Positions 35,528 to 44,150 of a stretch of DNA of 49,116 nt are shown piece after piece (within the stretch, counting starts at the first letter, position 1; each line of letters begins with the position of its first letter). The DNA is taken from contig WRNB01000004.1 in NCBI GenBank assembly GCA_009776805.1, forward strand, positions 1-49,116, read 5' to 3'. The notes beneath the pieces were generated by a model. It ran no database searches. It was not told the DNA's origin and saw only the letters and a program-made list of their open reading frames with translations. Both the position numbers and the translations under genes were made by a program. Origin of the DNA: Candidatus Bathycorpusculum grumuli (lineage in GTDB: Archaea; Thermoproteota; Bathyarchaeia; Bathyarchaeales; Bathycorpusculaceae).

Positions 35528-36598
35528 TTAACCTATGAAATGTTTTAGTCCAGGTATTTTTTTAAGAGGTATAATAATAAACAGACTAAGTAACAATGTT
35601 AAAATTGCCGTAAGGGGTACATCAATAATAGCGTCTATTATGTAACCGTTTAATACAAAAACAAAGACAGTTTTGAGTATGTAGAAAGCAATCATATGAC
35701 ATAGATAAATTGCTAAACTGTTTTTGCTGATTACATGCATTATGCGTTGTTTCCATGAAAAAATTTCTGGTTGAGATACATTTTGAGGTTTAGTGTAACT
35801 GTTTAATAGTAAAAATAAAGATACAGTCGTTAAAATCATAGTAGGACTGTTGTTTCCTTGAAAGAAAAAGGCGGTATCACCACCATTTCCAGCTGTAAAA
35901 TAAGTTATAATTATTGTTAGAGTAAAACCTAAAACAGTAGATGCTGTAAGAATCCAACGTTTAATTCGTATTTTAATAAGGTAAGCACCTGCTATAAAGT
36001 AACCAACACATAGAGGAATAAGAAGAACAATACCGTTGAGGTAGGTTTGCCAACCGCTTATAAATTCGGCCATTGGTATTAACGCGGCACCTATAATCCA
36101 TAGTATTATAAAGTATTTGAAGTGTTTAGCAGTAAAATTAGCAACCATAACACGTAACAAAGGCGTTAAAAGATAAAGACCGATTAACATGTAAATATAC
36201 CAGAACGTAACATAGGGGCCTTTCAAAATTCCGTTAATGATGAAATCTTGGGTAAATGGTGTGTTTGTAATATAAAAAGCCCAGATAAAATAGATAATAC
36301 TCCAAAACAGGAAAGGTAAGCCAATGCGGCTAAAGCGTTTTTTAAAAAAATAGTCTATTTGTTCATCTTTTTTAGATGGAGCAAGTAACAGTGCCCCCGA
36401 CAACATAAGAAACAAAGGCACACCCATCCTGCCGAAACTTTGGTAAATGTCAACAACTACCCACCAGTGTAACATACCCATGTTAATTATTGGTTGTGTA
36501 GCTAAATTACTTATTGCATGAAGCAGAAGTACTGCAGATATTGCCACTACACGAATTAAATCTACAGGTATGGCAGATGTGCCGTTCTGCTTATCCAT
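35528..36598 (-). CDS. Acyltransferase 3 family membrane protein, copy 2
   Basis: A 356-aa paralogue of the previous gene, same family and topology: VAISAVLLLHAISN (18-31), RMGVPLFLMLSGALLL, KRFSRIGLPFLFWSII. The blocks RMGVPLFLMLSGALLLAPSK and RVxVANFTAKHFKYF are near identical in the two copies, whereas the last third has diverged. The start is ATG 36598; TTG 36601 is an alternative. Which sugar or lipid it acylates is unknown; the neighbouring sugar and lipid genes suggest envelope decoration. Confidence 0.85.
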   Translation of the reverse strand: MDKQNGTSAIPVDLIRVVAISAVLLLHAISNLATQPIINMGMLHWWVVVDIYQSFGRMGVPLFLMLSGALLLAPSKKDEQIDYFFKKRFSRIGLPFLFWSIIYFIWAFYITNTPFTQDFIINGILKGPYVTFWYIYMLIGLYLLTPLLRVMVANFTAKHFKYFIILWIIGAALIPMAEFISGWQTYLNGIVLLIPLCVGYFIAGAYLIKIRIKRWILTASTVLGFTLTIIITYFTAGNGGDTAFFFQGNNSPTMILTTVSLFLLLNSYTKPQNVSQPEIFSWKQRIMHVISKNSLAIYLCHMIAFYILKTVFVFVLNGYIIDAIIDVPLTAILTLLLSLFIIIPLKKIPGLKHFIG

Positions 36599-36681
36599 CA
36601 AATATAGTCACTAATAAATAACATGTGTTTGTGAAATTATATCTTACGGAAATTTATCAGTTAGTGTTATGTTTTAGTGTA

Positions 36682-37296
36682 TTATTTGCGGTTGGCTAAT
36701 AGAGTTTGGGCTATTTGAAGTTCTTTAGGAGTGTTAATGTTTATTGCCAGTTCAGGGTAGTCTAGTAAGAAGATATCTTGATCTAGCCATTTGTCTCCGT
36801 ATTGTTTTTTGCCATCGATTACATTTATTCCTGTTGGCACAACATCTTTATCATCCATTTTAAAAGAGTATTCAACACTCATGCCCATTTTGATTTTTGT
36901 TTCGATGGGTATTGCAACTGTTAGTGCGGGTTTGCCGCAGTTTTCATATCGTTCGACTATTTTGTCAAGAATTTTTCCGGTGATTAGTGGCAAGTCTGCT
37001 GCGATTGCGATAAATTTACCTAGTTTGAGGGTTTTTGTAGCGTATCCCATATCTGAGACGTAGTTGTTTCCAGGGGTTATTACGATTTTTGTTTGGAATT
37101 TTTCAATGTATTTTGCGGTATTTGGAGTTCGTTGGGTTACTGCAACGTATATATTATCAATTTTTTCAGCGTTTTTTATAGCATTAAATACGTAATCTAT
37201 GACTGGTTTGTTGCAGATTTTGATAAGCGGTTTTTCTTCTGGAGAGTTCATGCGTGTACCTTTGCCACCGGCCATAATTAGTGCAGAAACAGTCAT
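36682..37296 (-). CDS. CobY-like nucleotidyltransferase, copy 2
   Basis: A 204-aa nucleotidyltransferase with MAGGKGTR (8-15), EEKP (20-23), VTQRTPNTAKYIEKF, AADLPLITGKI (metal D in the AADLP turn), GINVIDG and ININTPKELQIAQ. All are CobY family features, and to my eye it is at least as CobY-like as copy 1. It overlaps CobS copy 2 by ATGA. By family it would make adenosylcobinamide-GDP, but the odd CobS partner and the lipid neighbours leave open a different acceptor. Confidence 0.8.
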   Translation of the reverse strand: MTVSALIMAGGKGTRMNSPEEKPLIKICNKPVIDYVFNAIKNAEKIDNIYVAVTQRTPNTAKYIEKFQTKIVITPGNNYVSDMGYATKTLKLGKFIAIAADLPLITGKILDKIVERYENCGKPALTVAIPIETKIKMGMSVEYSFKMDDKDVVPTGINVIDGKKQYGDKWLDQDIFLLDYPELAININTPKELQIAQTLLANRK

Positions 37297-38138
37297 ATCA
37301 TCATTAGCACTCCTGCAATTAATACAAGAGTTAGTGCTCTTGCGGTTTCATTAGTTGCTCCGATGATGTCACCTGAAACACCTCCAAACACTTTTTCAGA
37401 TACTTTTTTCATTATGTATGCAAGTGGAATACTAGCAAACATTACACCTAAACCAAATATGCCGTAAATTGTGTTCATTGTTAAACTAAATAGTACAAAT
37501 ATTATTATTGACGATATTACGTATGCGAGAATGTTTAGTTTCTTTTTGGCTTTTTTTAGGAAAATAGAACCTAAACCTTTGTGGGTAGGTTTTCCAATCC
37601 ATACAAGTGTTACCATTGCAAGTTTAGCTGCAACTTCAGCTGAAATTATTGTTATAAAGATTATTAGAGGATTTGAGAATATAGGAACTAGTAAGAATAA
37701 ACCTATAAATGCTGTGAATTCGACGATTATAGCGAAGATTGCTCCTGAATAGTTTACTGTCCAGGCATGTGCAGCCATTTTTCTGTCGTGTTTATTTTTG
37801 TAACCTAATGCGTTACCAAGATCAATTAAACCATCGAAATGTTGAAGTCCAGTTATTACTAAGAGAAATGCAATTGTCATTGCTACTGACGTAAATCGTA
37901 CTAAAAAAGTAACGGGTAAAGTTACAAAACTGTTAATTCCGTTTATCAGAAATTGTAGGATATAATTACTGCCAATATAATACGCACCTGCTAAGGTACC
38001 TATGAAAGCTCCAATTAGTGGAAAGAGGTACATGTTTTCTGCTGAGGTGAAAACGAAGTCTTCTTTTCCACCTACTGGGATTACAGTAAGGAATGCAAGC
38101 AAATCCCTAAAGGTTTTTATAGTTTTTGCAGGCGACAT
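37293..38138 (-). CDS. CobS-like membrane transferase, copy 2, with altered motif
   Basis: A 281-aa CobS homologue, 27 residues longer than copy 1, with the same start (TFRDLLAFLTVIPVGGK), LFPLIGAFIGTLAG and the ending VFGGVSGDIIGATNETARA. The DGLxDxxD motif reads HFDGLIDLGNA: D102 and D106 remain, but the third acidic residue (D90 in copy 1) is N109. The MHD aspartate (D107 in copy 1) aligns with A125. So two acidic positions that are conserved in copy 1 are lost. It may have changed substrate or lost activity. It starts leaderless from the promoter shared with the epimerase operon, and is followed by CobY copy 2 (ATGA overlap). Confidence 0.8.
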   Translation of the reverse strand: MSPAKTIKTFRDLLAFLTVIPVGGKEDFVFTSAENMYLFPLIGAFIGTLAGAYYIGSNYILQFLINGINSFVTLPVTFLVRFTSVAMTIAFLLVITGLQHFDGLIDLGNALGYKNKHDRKMAAHAWTVNYSGAIFAIIVEFTAFIGLFLLVPIFSNPLIIFITIISAEVAAKLAMVTLVWIGKPTHKGLGSIFLKKAKKKLNILAYVISSIIIFVLFSLTMNTIYGIFGLGVMFASIPLAYIMKKVSEKVFGGVSGDIIGATNETARALTLVLIAGVLMMI

Positions 38139-38159
38139 ATAACTAATAGTGTGTGCATG

Positions 38160-38169
38160 TACATATAGG
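38160..38169. promoter_or_regulatory. Shared promoter of CobS2-CobY2 and the lipid operon
   Basis: Only 47 bases separate the two divergent start codons. ACATATAGG works as a TATA box in both directions: 17-25 bases from ATG 38186 and 22-30 bases from ATG 38138. Neither gene has a ribosome site, as expected of leaderless messages. Confidence 0.5.
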
Positions 38170-38185
38170 CTTTGTCGTGATTTGA

Positions 38186-39121
38186 ATGGCAGAATTTAAT
38201 GATAAAAAAGTGATGGTTACAGGTGGTGCAGGCTTTATTGGTTTTCACCTATCTAAAGCTCTGTCCAGTTTGACGGATAATTTGGTAATATATGATAATT
38301 TATCAAGTGGAAAAATAGAAAATGTAAATGATGTTCCTGAAGCAAAATTTGTTAAAGGTGATATTTTGGATACAGAAACATTATTTTCACAAGATAAAAT
38401 GGATATAATTTACCATTTAGCCGCTCAAGTTGTGGTTCCTTATTCAATGGAAAATCCAATGGAGGATTTTAACACAAATGCTAAAGGCACATTATGTGTT
38501 CTCGAAAAAGCACGTAAAGACGACGCAAAACTGGTTTTTGCTTCAAGTGCAGCAATATATGGCAACCCATCAGTATTTCCTACACCTGAAAATTATGGTT
38601 TTCACCCATTTTCCTGTTATGGTTTGTCTAAAGTTGTAGGTGAAGAATACTGTCAAATGTACCGAGAACAATATGGCCTTGATATTATAATAACAAGATT
38701 TGCTAATGTTTACGGTTCCAGATGCCATGGTGTGATTCACGATTTCTTGGACAAACTTGCTAAAAATCCATACAAGTTAGAAATTATAGGTACAGGTCAA
38801 CAGTGTAGAGATTTTGTGCATGTTTCTGATGTGGTTGACGCATTAATCAAAGTTGGCAGTATGGATTCTGTTGTTGGTGAAGTGTATAATCTTGGTTTTG
38901 GAAAAACATTTTCTGTTCTGGAACTTGCTAAAATGATGTTATCAATTCTTGATTTACAAAATAAAACTGTTGTGACTACAACTAATGTTTCTTGGCATGG
39001 CGATGTGACCAAAATATGGTTTGACATAACTAAAGCAAAGAAAGAGTTAAATTGGAATCCAAAAGTATCTCTTGAAGATAACATAAAAGAAATCATCACT
39101 GAGAGGAAAATAACTAAATGA
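38186..39121 (+). CDS. NAD-dependent sugar epimerase/dehydratase
   Basis: A 311-aa extended short-chain dehydrogenase of the GalE/WcaG type: NAD motif GGAGFIG (13-19), the S/Y/K set S120-S121, Y145 and K149 (CYGLSK), and HLAAQVVVPYSMENP. Presumed to epimerise or dehydrate a nucleotide sugar, cytoplasmic. It heads an operon with the UbiA and Tes-like genes through an ATGA overlap at 39118-39121. A link to lipid head groups (a nucleotide sugar for an archaeol sugar head) is inference from that operon. Confidence 0.85.
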   Translation: MAEFNDKKVMVTGGAGFIGFHLSKALSSLTDNLVIYDNLSSGKIENVNDVPEAKFVKGDILDTETLFSQDKMDIIYHLAAQVVVPYSMENPMEDFNTNAKGTLCVLEKARKDDAKLVFASSAAIYGNPSVFPTPENYGFHPFSCYGLSKVVGEEYCQMYREQYGLDIIITRFANVYGSRCHGVIHDFLDKLAKNPYKLEIIGTGQQCRDFVHVSDVVDALIKVGSMDSVVGEVYNLGFGKTFSVLELAKMMLSILDLQNKTVVTTTNVSWHGDVTKIWFDITKAKKELNWNPKVSLEDNIKEIITERKITK

Positions 39122-40029
39122 GTTTATCACCAGCTAAAGGATTGTTTGCGCTTTTAAGAACACCGTATTGGCTTATGACAGGAGGACTATCATTACTTAC
39201 GGCGTTTGCTATCACAAAAAGCGATTTTGTAAAAATTGATCCTTTACAACTGGTGTTAATTTTCTTTTCGATGGCTTTTATTGCTAGTGCAGGTTTTGCT
39301 ATAAACGATTATTTTGATCGTGCAAGTGACGCTGTCATAAAACCTAAACGTCCAATTCCTGCTGGTGCCTTAACAATTAAACAGGTAATAACCATTTCAA
39401 GTATACTCTTCGCGTTGGGTCTGGTTATGGCTTTCTTTATCAATGAATTAAGTTTTGCAATTATTGCTGTTGACTCGATTTTGTTGCTTTTTTACTCATA
39501 TCTTGTAAAGCGCAAATCAGGGTTTGCTGCAAATCTTCTTATGGGCATCTTAACTGGAACAGCTTTTTTATATGGTGAAGCAGCAGTTCAAAACACAATT
39601 ACGTTTGCTTCATTAAGTCTTTACCCAATAGCATTTGGTACTATAGGCGGAAACATTCTAAGAGATATTCTAAGTTTAGATGGCGACTCAAAAGTAGGTT
39701 ACCCAACATTGCCTCAAAAAATTGGCAGCATCGGTGCTGCTAAAGTTGGCGCAATATTTTTTATGTTAACTGGACTACTTGCACCTTTACCTTATTTTGT
39801 TGAAAAAATTACAAGCTATATAGGCGTTACAGGACACACAGGTTTTACAGTATATTACTTGCCCTTAATTTTAATATGGAGTATACTTTTAATTTACTCG
39901 GCCGTACGCCTTGTAACATCTACTTCCACAATAGAAAACATACGTAAATATGAACGCATGGTAACTATGTCCATGATATTACTACCATTAGCCTTGATAG
40001 TTGAAGCAATAGTTGGAATACTACTATGA
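39118..40029 (+). CDS. UbiA prenyltransferase, probable DGGGP synthase
   Basis: A 303-aa membrane prenyltransferase with about eight hydrophobic helices. The first Asp-rich motif is NDYFDRASD (63-71), followed by KPKRPIPAGAL, and the second is the DILSLDGDSKVGYPTLPQKIG block. These are the signatures of archaeal digeranylgeranylglyceryl phosphate synthase, which adds the second geranylgeranyl chain to make the archaeal lipid core; menaquinone or heme prenyltransferases are the alternative. Overlaps of ATGA with both neighbours place it inside the epimerase-UbiA-Tes operon. Confidence 0.78.
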   Translation: MSLSPAKGLFALLRTPYWLMTGGLSLLTAFAITKSDFVKIDPLQLVLIFFSMAFIASAGFAINDYFDRASDAVIKPKRPIPAGALTIKQVITISSILFALGLVMAFFINELSFAIIAVDSILLLFYSYLVKRKSGFAANLLMGILTGTAFLYGEAAVQNTITFASLSLYPIAFGTIGGNILRDILSLDGDSKVGYPTLPQKIGSIGAAKVGAIFFMLTGLLAPLPYFVEKITSYIGVTGHTGFTVYYLPLILIWSILLIYSAVRLVTSTSTIENIRKYERMVTMSMILLPLALIVEAIVGILL

Positions 40030-41519
40030 GTGAAACAAAAAGCATCTGTCCAAAATGTCAAAAAAAAATTGATGCCAAATTAAATGAATTTAACGGTCAA
40101 ATTAGAATCAACAAACAATGTCCCGAACATGGCGAGTTCAAAGCTACACATTGGCAAAGCATACCAATTTTTGAACACATGCAAAAATATGACCAATTTC
40201 AATACCTTGGTGATCTTAACGCTCCAAAAAACCCCAAAGATTGCCCATATGTCTGTGAAACATGTAGCAATCACGCTTCTGGAACAGTTATAGGTGTAAT
40301 TGACGTAACCAAACGTTGCAATTTTAGATGTGCAGTTTGTTTCTCAACTTTCCCCAACCAAGATCAAGACTATGAACCAACCAAAGAAAATTTAATAGAC
40401 ATGTTAGAGTTTGCCGCAAAAGCAAACCCAAAACCCCCTGCAATTCTCTTCTCAGGCGGCGAACCACTTGAACGAGAAGACATGACTGAAATCATCGCTG
40501 CCGCTCACCGATTAAAATTCATGACCATACTGGCAACCAACGGCACACATCTTGTTGACACACCAAGCTTAGCTAAAAAGCTTAAAGAAAATGGGTTAAA
40601 CATTGTTTATTTATCCTTTGACAGTTTCAATGAAGAGTTTAACAAAAAAGTTCGCGGTCTGCCTCTTGTAGATATTAAACTAAAAGCTATTGAAGTTTGT
40701 CGTAAATACGATATAGAAGTCATCTTAGTCAATACCTTAATGAAAAGTCTAAACGATAATGAAGTAGGTGACATGATACGATTTGCCGCCAAAAATACCG
40801 ACATAATAAGAGGGTTAATTTTTCAACCAATAGCTTTTACGGGTAGAGCAACTGAAAACCCATTCCGCGAAAATTTCCGTGAATGGAATTTTGCTGAAGA
40901 TGTAGAAAAACAAACCAATGGTGAAATAAAAACCACTGACCTGTTTCCAATGTCAGTTATGACATCACCGATTAAAATAATGCGAAAATTCATGCAAAAA
41001 CCTTGGCCTCTATTTAGCTGTAGTCCTCAATGTGGTATTGTAAACTGGGTTTATGTTTCTAAAAACGGTAAAATGTTTCCAATCAACCAGTTTGTAAATT
41101 TTGATAAATTCTTCAATTATATACGTAAAACTGCTGAAAATGCAGAGTCAAAAGGTAAACTGTCTCTGCTCTCTTCACTTTTCATGGGAGCCATGCTATC
41201 AATGCGTATGTTAACAGTAACAAAAGAAGTAGGTACATTCACATTGATAAGCAGTATTTTACGTATGCACGTCTCTCCGTCTTATGCTTCACTGGGAAAA
41301 ATACGTCGTAACATTTTCCTATTAGGTTGTATGGCTTTTATGGATTCTTACAATTTTGACGTTAATCGTGTTCGTCGATGTGTAGTTCACTATATCACGC
41401 CTGACAAAAAAATCATACCATTTTGTGCATACAATAATGTTCATAGGGTGCAAATTGAAAACGAGTATATTGAACGTCAACAGAAAAATAAACAGTCACA
41501 AACGAAAAATACCGTTTAA
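40026..41519 (+). CDS. Tes-like radical SAM protein, candidate tetraether lipid synthase
   Basis: A 497-aa radical SAM enzyme with C98, C102 and C105 in CNFRCAVC, a zinc/cluster-like N-terminus (C8, C11, C32, C73, C77, C80: CPKC..., CPEHGEFK, CPYVCETCSNH), ILFSGGEPLEREDM as SAM motif, and a C-terminal block (GCMAFMDSYNFDVNRVRRC, IIPFCAYNNVHR) I associate with the Tes (MJ0619-type) family that couples phytanyl chains to glycerol dialkyl glycerol tetraethers. Family assignment is from memory of motif order. The operon position, ATGA after UbiA, supports a lipid role. The GMMHFMD/FCxYN end is shared with other members whose activity is unknown. Confidence 0.7.
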   Translation: MSETKSICPKCQKKIDAKLNEFNGQIRINKQCPEHGEFKATHWQSIPIFEHMQKYDQFQYLGDLNAPKNPKDCPYVCETCSNHASGTVIGVIDVTKRCNFRCAVCFSTFPNQDQDYEPTKENLIDMLEFAAKANPKPPAILFSGGEPLEREDMTEIIAAAHRLKFMTILATNGTHLVDTPSLAKKLKENGLNIVYLSFDSFNEEFNKKVRGLPLVDIKLKAIEVCRKYDIEVILVNTLMKSLNDNEVGDMIRFAAKNTDIIRGLIFQPIAFTGRATENPFRENFREWNFAEDVEKQTNGEIKTTDLFPMSVMTSPIKIMRKFMQKPWPLFSCSPQCGIVNWVYVSKNGKMFPINQFVNFDKFFNYIRKTAENAESKGKLSLLSSLFMGAMLSMRMLTVTKEVGTFTLISSILRMHVSPSYASLGKIRRNIFLLGCMAFMDSYNFDVNRVRRCVVHYITPDKKIIPFCAYNNVHRVQIENEYIERQQKNKQSQTKNTV

Positions 41520-41536
41520 AAGCTGCCTTACGTTTA

Positions 41537-42028
41537 CTACGCAAATGCTGTAACGTGTAAGATACAGTAATTGTTAGTAAAAACATAGTCAGCATCATTT
41601 TTTGTATAAAGTTCAAACACAATACTATAAGTGCCTTCTTCGTTGATAGTTATAGGTATTTGATTGCTCCATTGTTCTTTGGCATCTAACGTAAACTCGT
41701 ATACACCATACGGTGAGGCATCAACAGGAAAATTTATTGTATGGTGAACAATTTTCACTTGAATTTGATAATACTGCTGTGTAAACATATTATTTGTGAC
41801 AACAATCGGCGTGTTAAAAGTACTATTTTGATTAATAACAACACTATGTGAATAACTGACTGCTTGATTTTGATTGTCAAGTAAATACATTTCATGATAA
41901 CCCGTAGGCTTAAGAGCATACATAATAAGGTAACCTCCAATTATGCAACAAATTATGAAAAGGGCAATAATTACTGCTGTTCGACTCTTGTTAAGATTTA
42001 TTGTGACTGTTTGGTTGTTATCTTCCAT
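41537..42028 (-). CDS. Small membrane-anchored protein, DUF1616-like
   Basis: A 163-aa protein with one N-terminal membrane helix (17-39: AVIIALFIICCIIGGYLIMY) and a beta-sandwich-like outside domain, YLLDNQNQAVSYSHSVVINQ and GTYSIVFELYTKND, reminiscent of the DUF1616 domain that follows sugar genes in archaea. It lies 6 bases after the stop of the minus-strand glycosyltransferase at 42035, so they share a transcript. It may help place surface glycans; this is inference. Confidence 0.55.
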   Translation of the reverse strand: MEDNNQTVTINLNKSRTAVIIALFIICCIIGGYLIMYALKPTGYHEMYLLDNQNQAVSYSHSVVINQNSTFNTPIVVTNNMFTQQYYQIQVKIVHHTINFPVDASPYGVYEFTLDAKEQWSNQIPITINEEGTYSIVFELYTKNDADYVFTNNYCILHVTAFA

Positions 42029-42034
42029 GCTTTT

Positions 42035-42721
42035 TCACTTGTTCACTAATCCTTTTACCATAGTGGTGAATATTTCTATAGTTGACTTGAATTTTTGCAG
42101 CTTAGGTTTACCATATTTACGAGTTTTATAGGTACTTTTAATTTCAACCATTTTATAATCTTTCTTTTTAAATTTTATAAGCATCTCTGTGGCAAACGCC
42201 ATATCACCTTCTACAAGGCGCACATTATTTATAGCTTCATGCGATATAGCTCTAAATCCTGATTGTGTATCGCTTAAATATTGACTATAAAGAAAATCAA
42301 AACAAAAAGTAATAATTTTGTTACCAACAAAATTGAAAAAACCCATTGCTTTATTTGGATCATACATACGTGAAGCAAGAACCAAATCAGCCTTTTCTTG
42401 AATCATCTTATCCAACATACGTCCAATATGCTTCACCTCATAAGTACCATCACCATCAACCATAATGATAATACTACCTTTAGCATGTTCCATACCTGTT
42501 TTTAAAGCACGCCCATAACCACGACGCGGTTCAATTATCAATCTACAAAACTTTGTACCCTTTACAATCTCCTGTGTACCATCAGTAGAATTCCCATCAA
42601 CAACAATAATCTCATTAGGATAAGTTAAACCTTCATGAATCGTTGTTACAGCTTCTAGTATGTTACCTGCCTCATTAAGTGTTGGAATCACTATTGATAC
42701 TAATTCTACCTTTACAGTCAT
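42035..42721 (-). CDS. Family 2 glycosyltransferase, dolichol-phosphate type
   Basis: A 228-aa GT2 (start ATG 42721): VSIVIPTLNEAGNILEAV, IIVVDGNSTDGTQEIV, IIMVDGDGTYEV (DGD site), ADLVLASRMYDP and SGFRAISHEAI, as in DPM1-like dolichyl-phosphate sugar synthases. An earlier ATG at 42727 abuts the ribosome site (AGGAAG), so the second ATG, 6 bases from it, is chosen. It lies behind the GT4 at 42761-43912. Resembles the plus-strand GT2 at 27344 in architecture. Confidence 0.82.
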   Translation of the reverse strand: MTVKVELVSIVIPTLNEAGNILEAVTTIHEGLTYPNEIIVVDGNSTDGTQEIVKGTKFCRLIIEPRRGYGRALKTGMEHAKGSIIIMVDGDGTYEVKHIGRMLDKMIQEKADLVLASRMYDPNKAMGFFNFVGNKIITFCFDFLYSQYLSDTQSGFRAISHEAINNVRLVEGDMAFATEMLIKFKKKDYKMVEIKSTYKTRKYGKPKLQKFKSTIEIFTTMVKGLVNK

Positions 42722-42760
42722 TCCCATCTTCCTAGTTAACCAATTATTGTTTATATTAAC

Positions 42761-43912
42761 TTAAATAAGCTCTTCGTATATTTCAACAAGTTGAGCCACA
42801 TTTTTATCCCAGCTGTATTGCGCCTCAACAATAGCCCGCAACTCACTCACATCATTAGTAATACCTGCAAATTCAACAATCGCATCAGCTAACGCTTCAG
42901 GATTATCTGCCGGAACCAACTTCCCAAAACCCTCCACCAATATCTCATTTATTCCGCCAACATTTGTAGCTATAACAGGCAAACCACACGCCATAGCTTC
43001 TAAAGCCACTAAGGGTAAACCTTCACCAGATTTTGAAGGCAAAACAAACATATCAGCAGTATTGTAGTACAAACATAAATCTTGATCTGCAACAAACCCT
43101 GTTAATTTAATATTTTTTTCGAGCCCTAACTGTTCTATTTGCGCCTGAATACTAACCAAGTCAGGTCCTTTCCCTGCAATTATAAAAACTATATTTTGTT
43201 TCTTTTTTATAACAAGATTCGCAGCATCAATTAAAGTATCAACGCCATTTTTATAAACTATTCGTCTAACAGTTAAAACAACTTTCGCATCTTTTGAAAT
43301 ACCTAATTTTTTACGCATATTCTCTCTAACTTTAGGCATCGGTTTAAATCGATTCAAGTCCACACCATTATGAAGAACTTTAATTTTACTAGGGTTTGCA
43401 CCTAAATTTAACACATACTCTTTTGTTGCATTACTCACAGTTATTATTCTGTCAGCTTGTTTAAGAGTTTCTTTACCAACGAACAAGTCATTGATTGTTT
43501 CCACATAATTAAAGATGTTTTTATAGTCTATGAAAGTATTGTGTTGTGTTAAAACAAATGGTTTTCCGTAGTGTTTCGCAAGTTTTCCTGCTATAAGCGA
43601 TGTTAAGTAGGGATGCCCGTGTGCGTGAACAATTTTACTGTTTTTTATGTTTTTAGTAAACGTTAAAAAGTCAGTTATTGTTGGAATTGTATACGGTATA
43701 CCTAAACGAAAAGCCATGTTAATAGATTCATAACATTCAACGTTTATCCCATTATAAACATATTTTTTAGGGGTTTGAATTCGGTTTGTCACAATTTTCA
43801 GTTCAAAATTTTTTTGTAAAAGTCTCTTACTTTGTTCATAAGTTACAATTTGTATTCCACCAACTGATGGCAAAAACACACTAGTAACAATACACAATCG
43901 TGTTTGACCCAT
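42761..43912 (-). CDS. Family 4 glycosyltransferase
   Basis: A 383-aa GT4 from ATG 43912 (TTG 43939 would add 9 residues without family match). LCIVTSVFLPSVGGIQ and KIVHAHGHPYL start the N-domain; ADRIITVSNATKEYVL and VLHNGVDLNRF follow; the C-domain has VVLTVRRIVYKNGVDTLIDA and the donor site MFVLPSKSGEGLPLVALEAM with the E-x7-E pattern. Transfers an unknown sugar to a lipid carrier. Followed at 39 bases by a GT2, so the two act in one pathway. Confidence 0.85.
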   Translation of the reverse strand: MGQTRLCIVTSVFLPSVGGIQIVTYEQSKRLLQKNFELKIVTNRIQTPKKYVYNGINVECYESINMAFRLGIPYTIPTITDFLTFTKNIKNSKIVHAHGHPYLTSLIAGKLAKHYGKPFVLTQHNTFIDYKNIFNYVETINDLFVGKETLKQADRIITVSNATKEYVLNLGANPSKIKVLHNGVDLNRFKPMPKVRENMRKKLGISKDAKVVLTVRRIVYKNGVDTLIDAANLVIKKKQNIVFIIAGKGPDLVSIQAQIEQLGLEKNIKLTGFVADQDLCLYYNTADMFVLPSKSGEGLPLVALEAMACGLPVIATNVGGINEILVEGFGKLVPADNPEALADAIVEFAGITNDVSELRAIVEAQYSWDKNVAQLVEIYEELI

Positions 43913-43939
43913 GTAAGCCCAACTGCATAGACTTCTCAA

Positions 43940-44150
43940 TCACCAAAATATTATAAGGTTATGGTAAAATGAGTTGTTTAACCGTAACGGAATTCATGAG
44001 CAATAATAAGAGTGTTTTATACCACAAAATATTCTTTAAACATAACAAAAATATAAGTTAATCACACTTTCACCATTTTAGGGGATATACTTTACAGTTC
44101 TCTCTTCATTAATCACAAAAAACATTTACAAAAAAAGATGATAAAAGATA
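43940..44150. other. Spacer between GT4 and the surface protein gene
   Basis: Both flanking genes are on the minus strand, so this holds the 3' end of the surface protein gene and the promoter of the GT4. Nothing else is seen. Confidence 0.3.
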
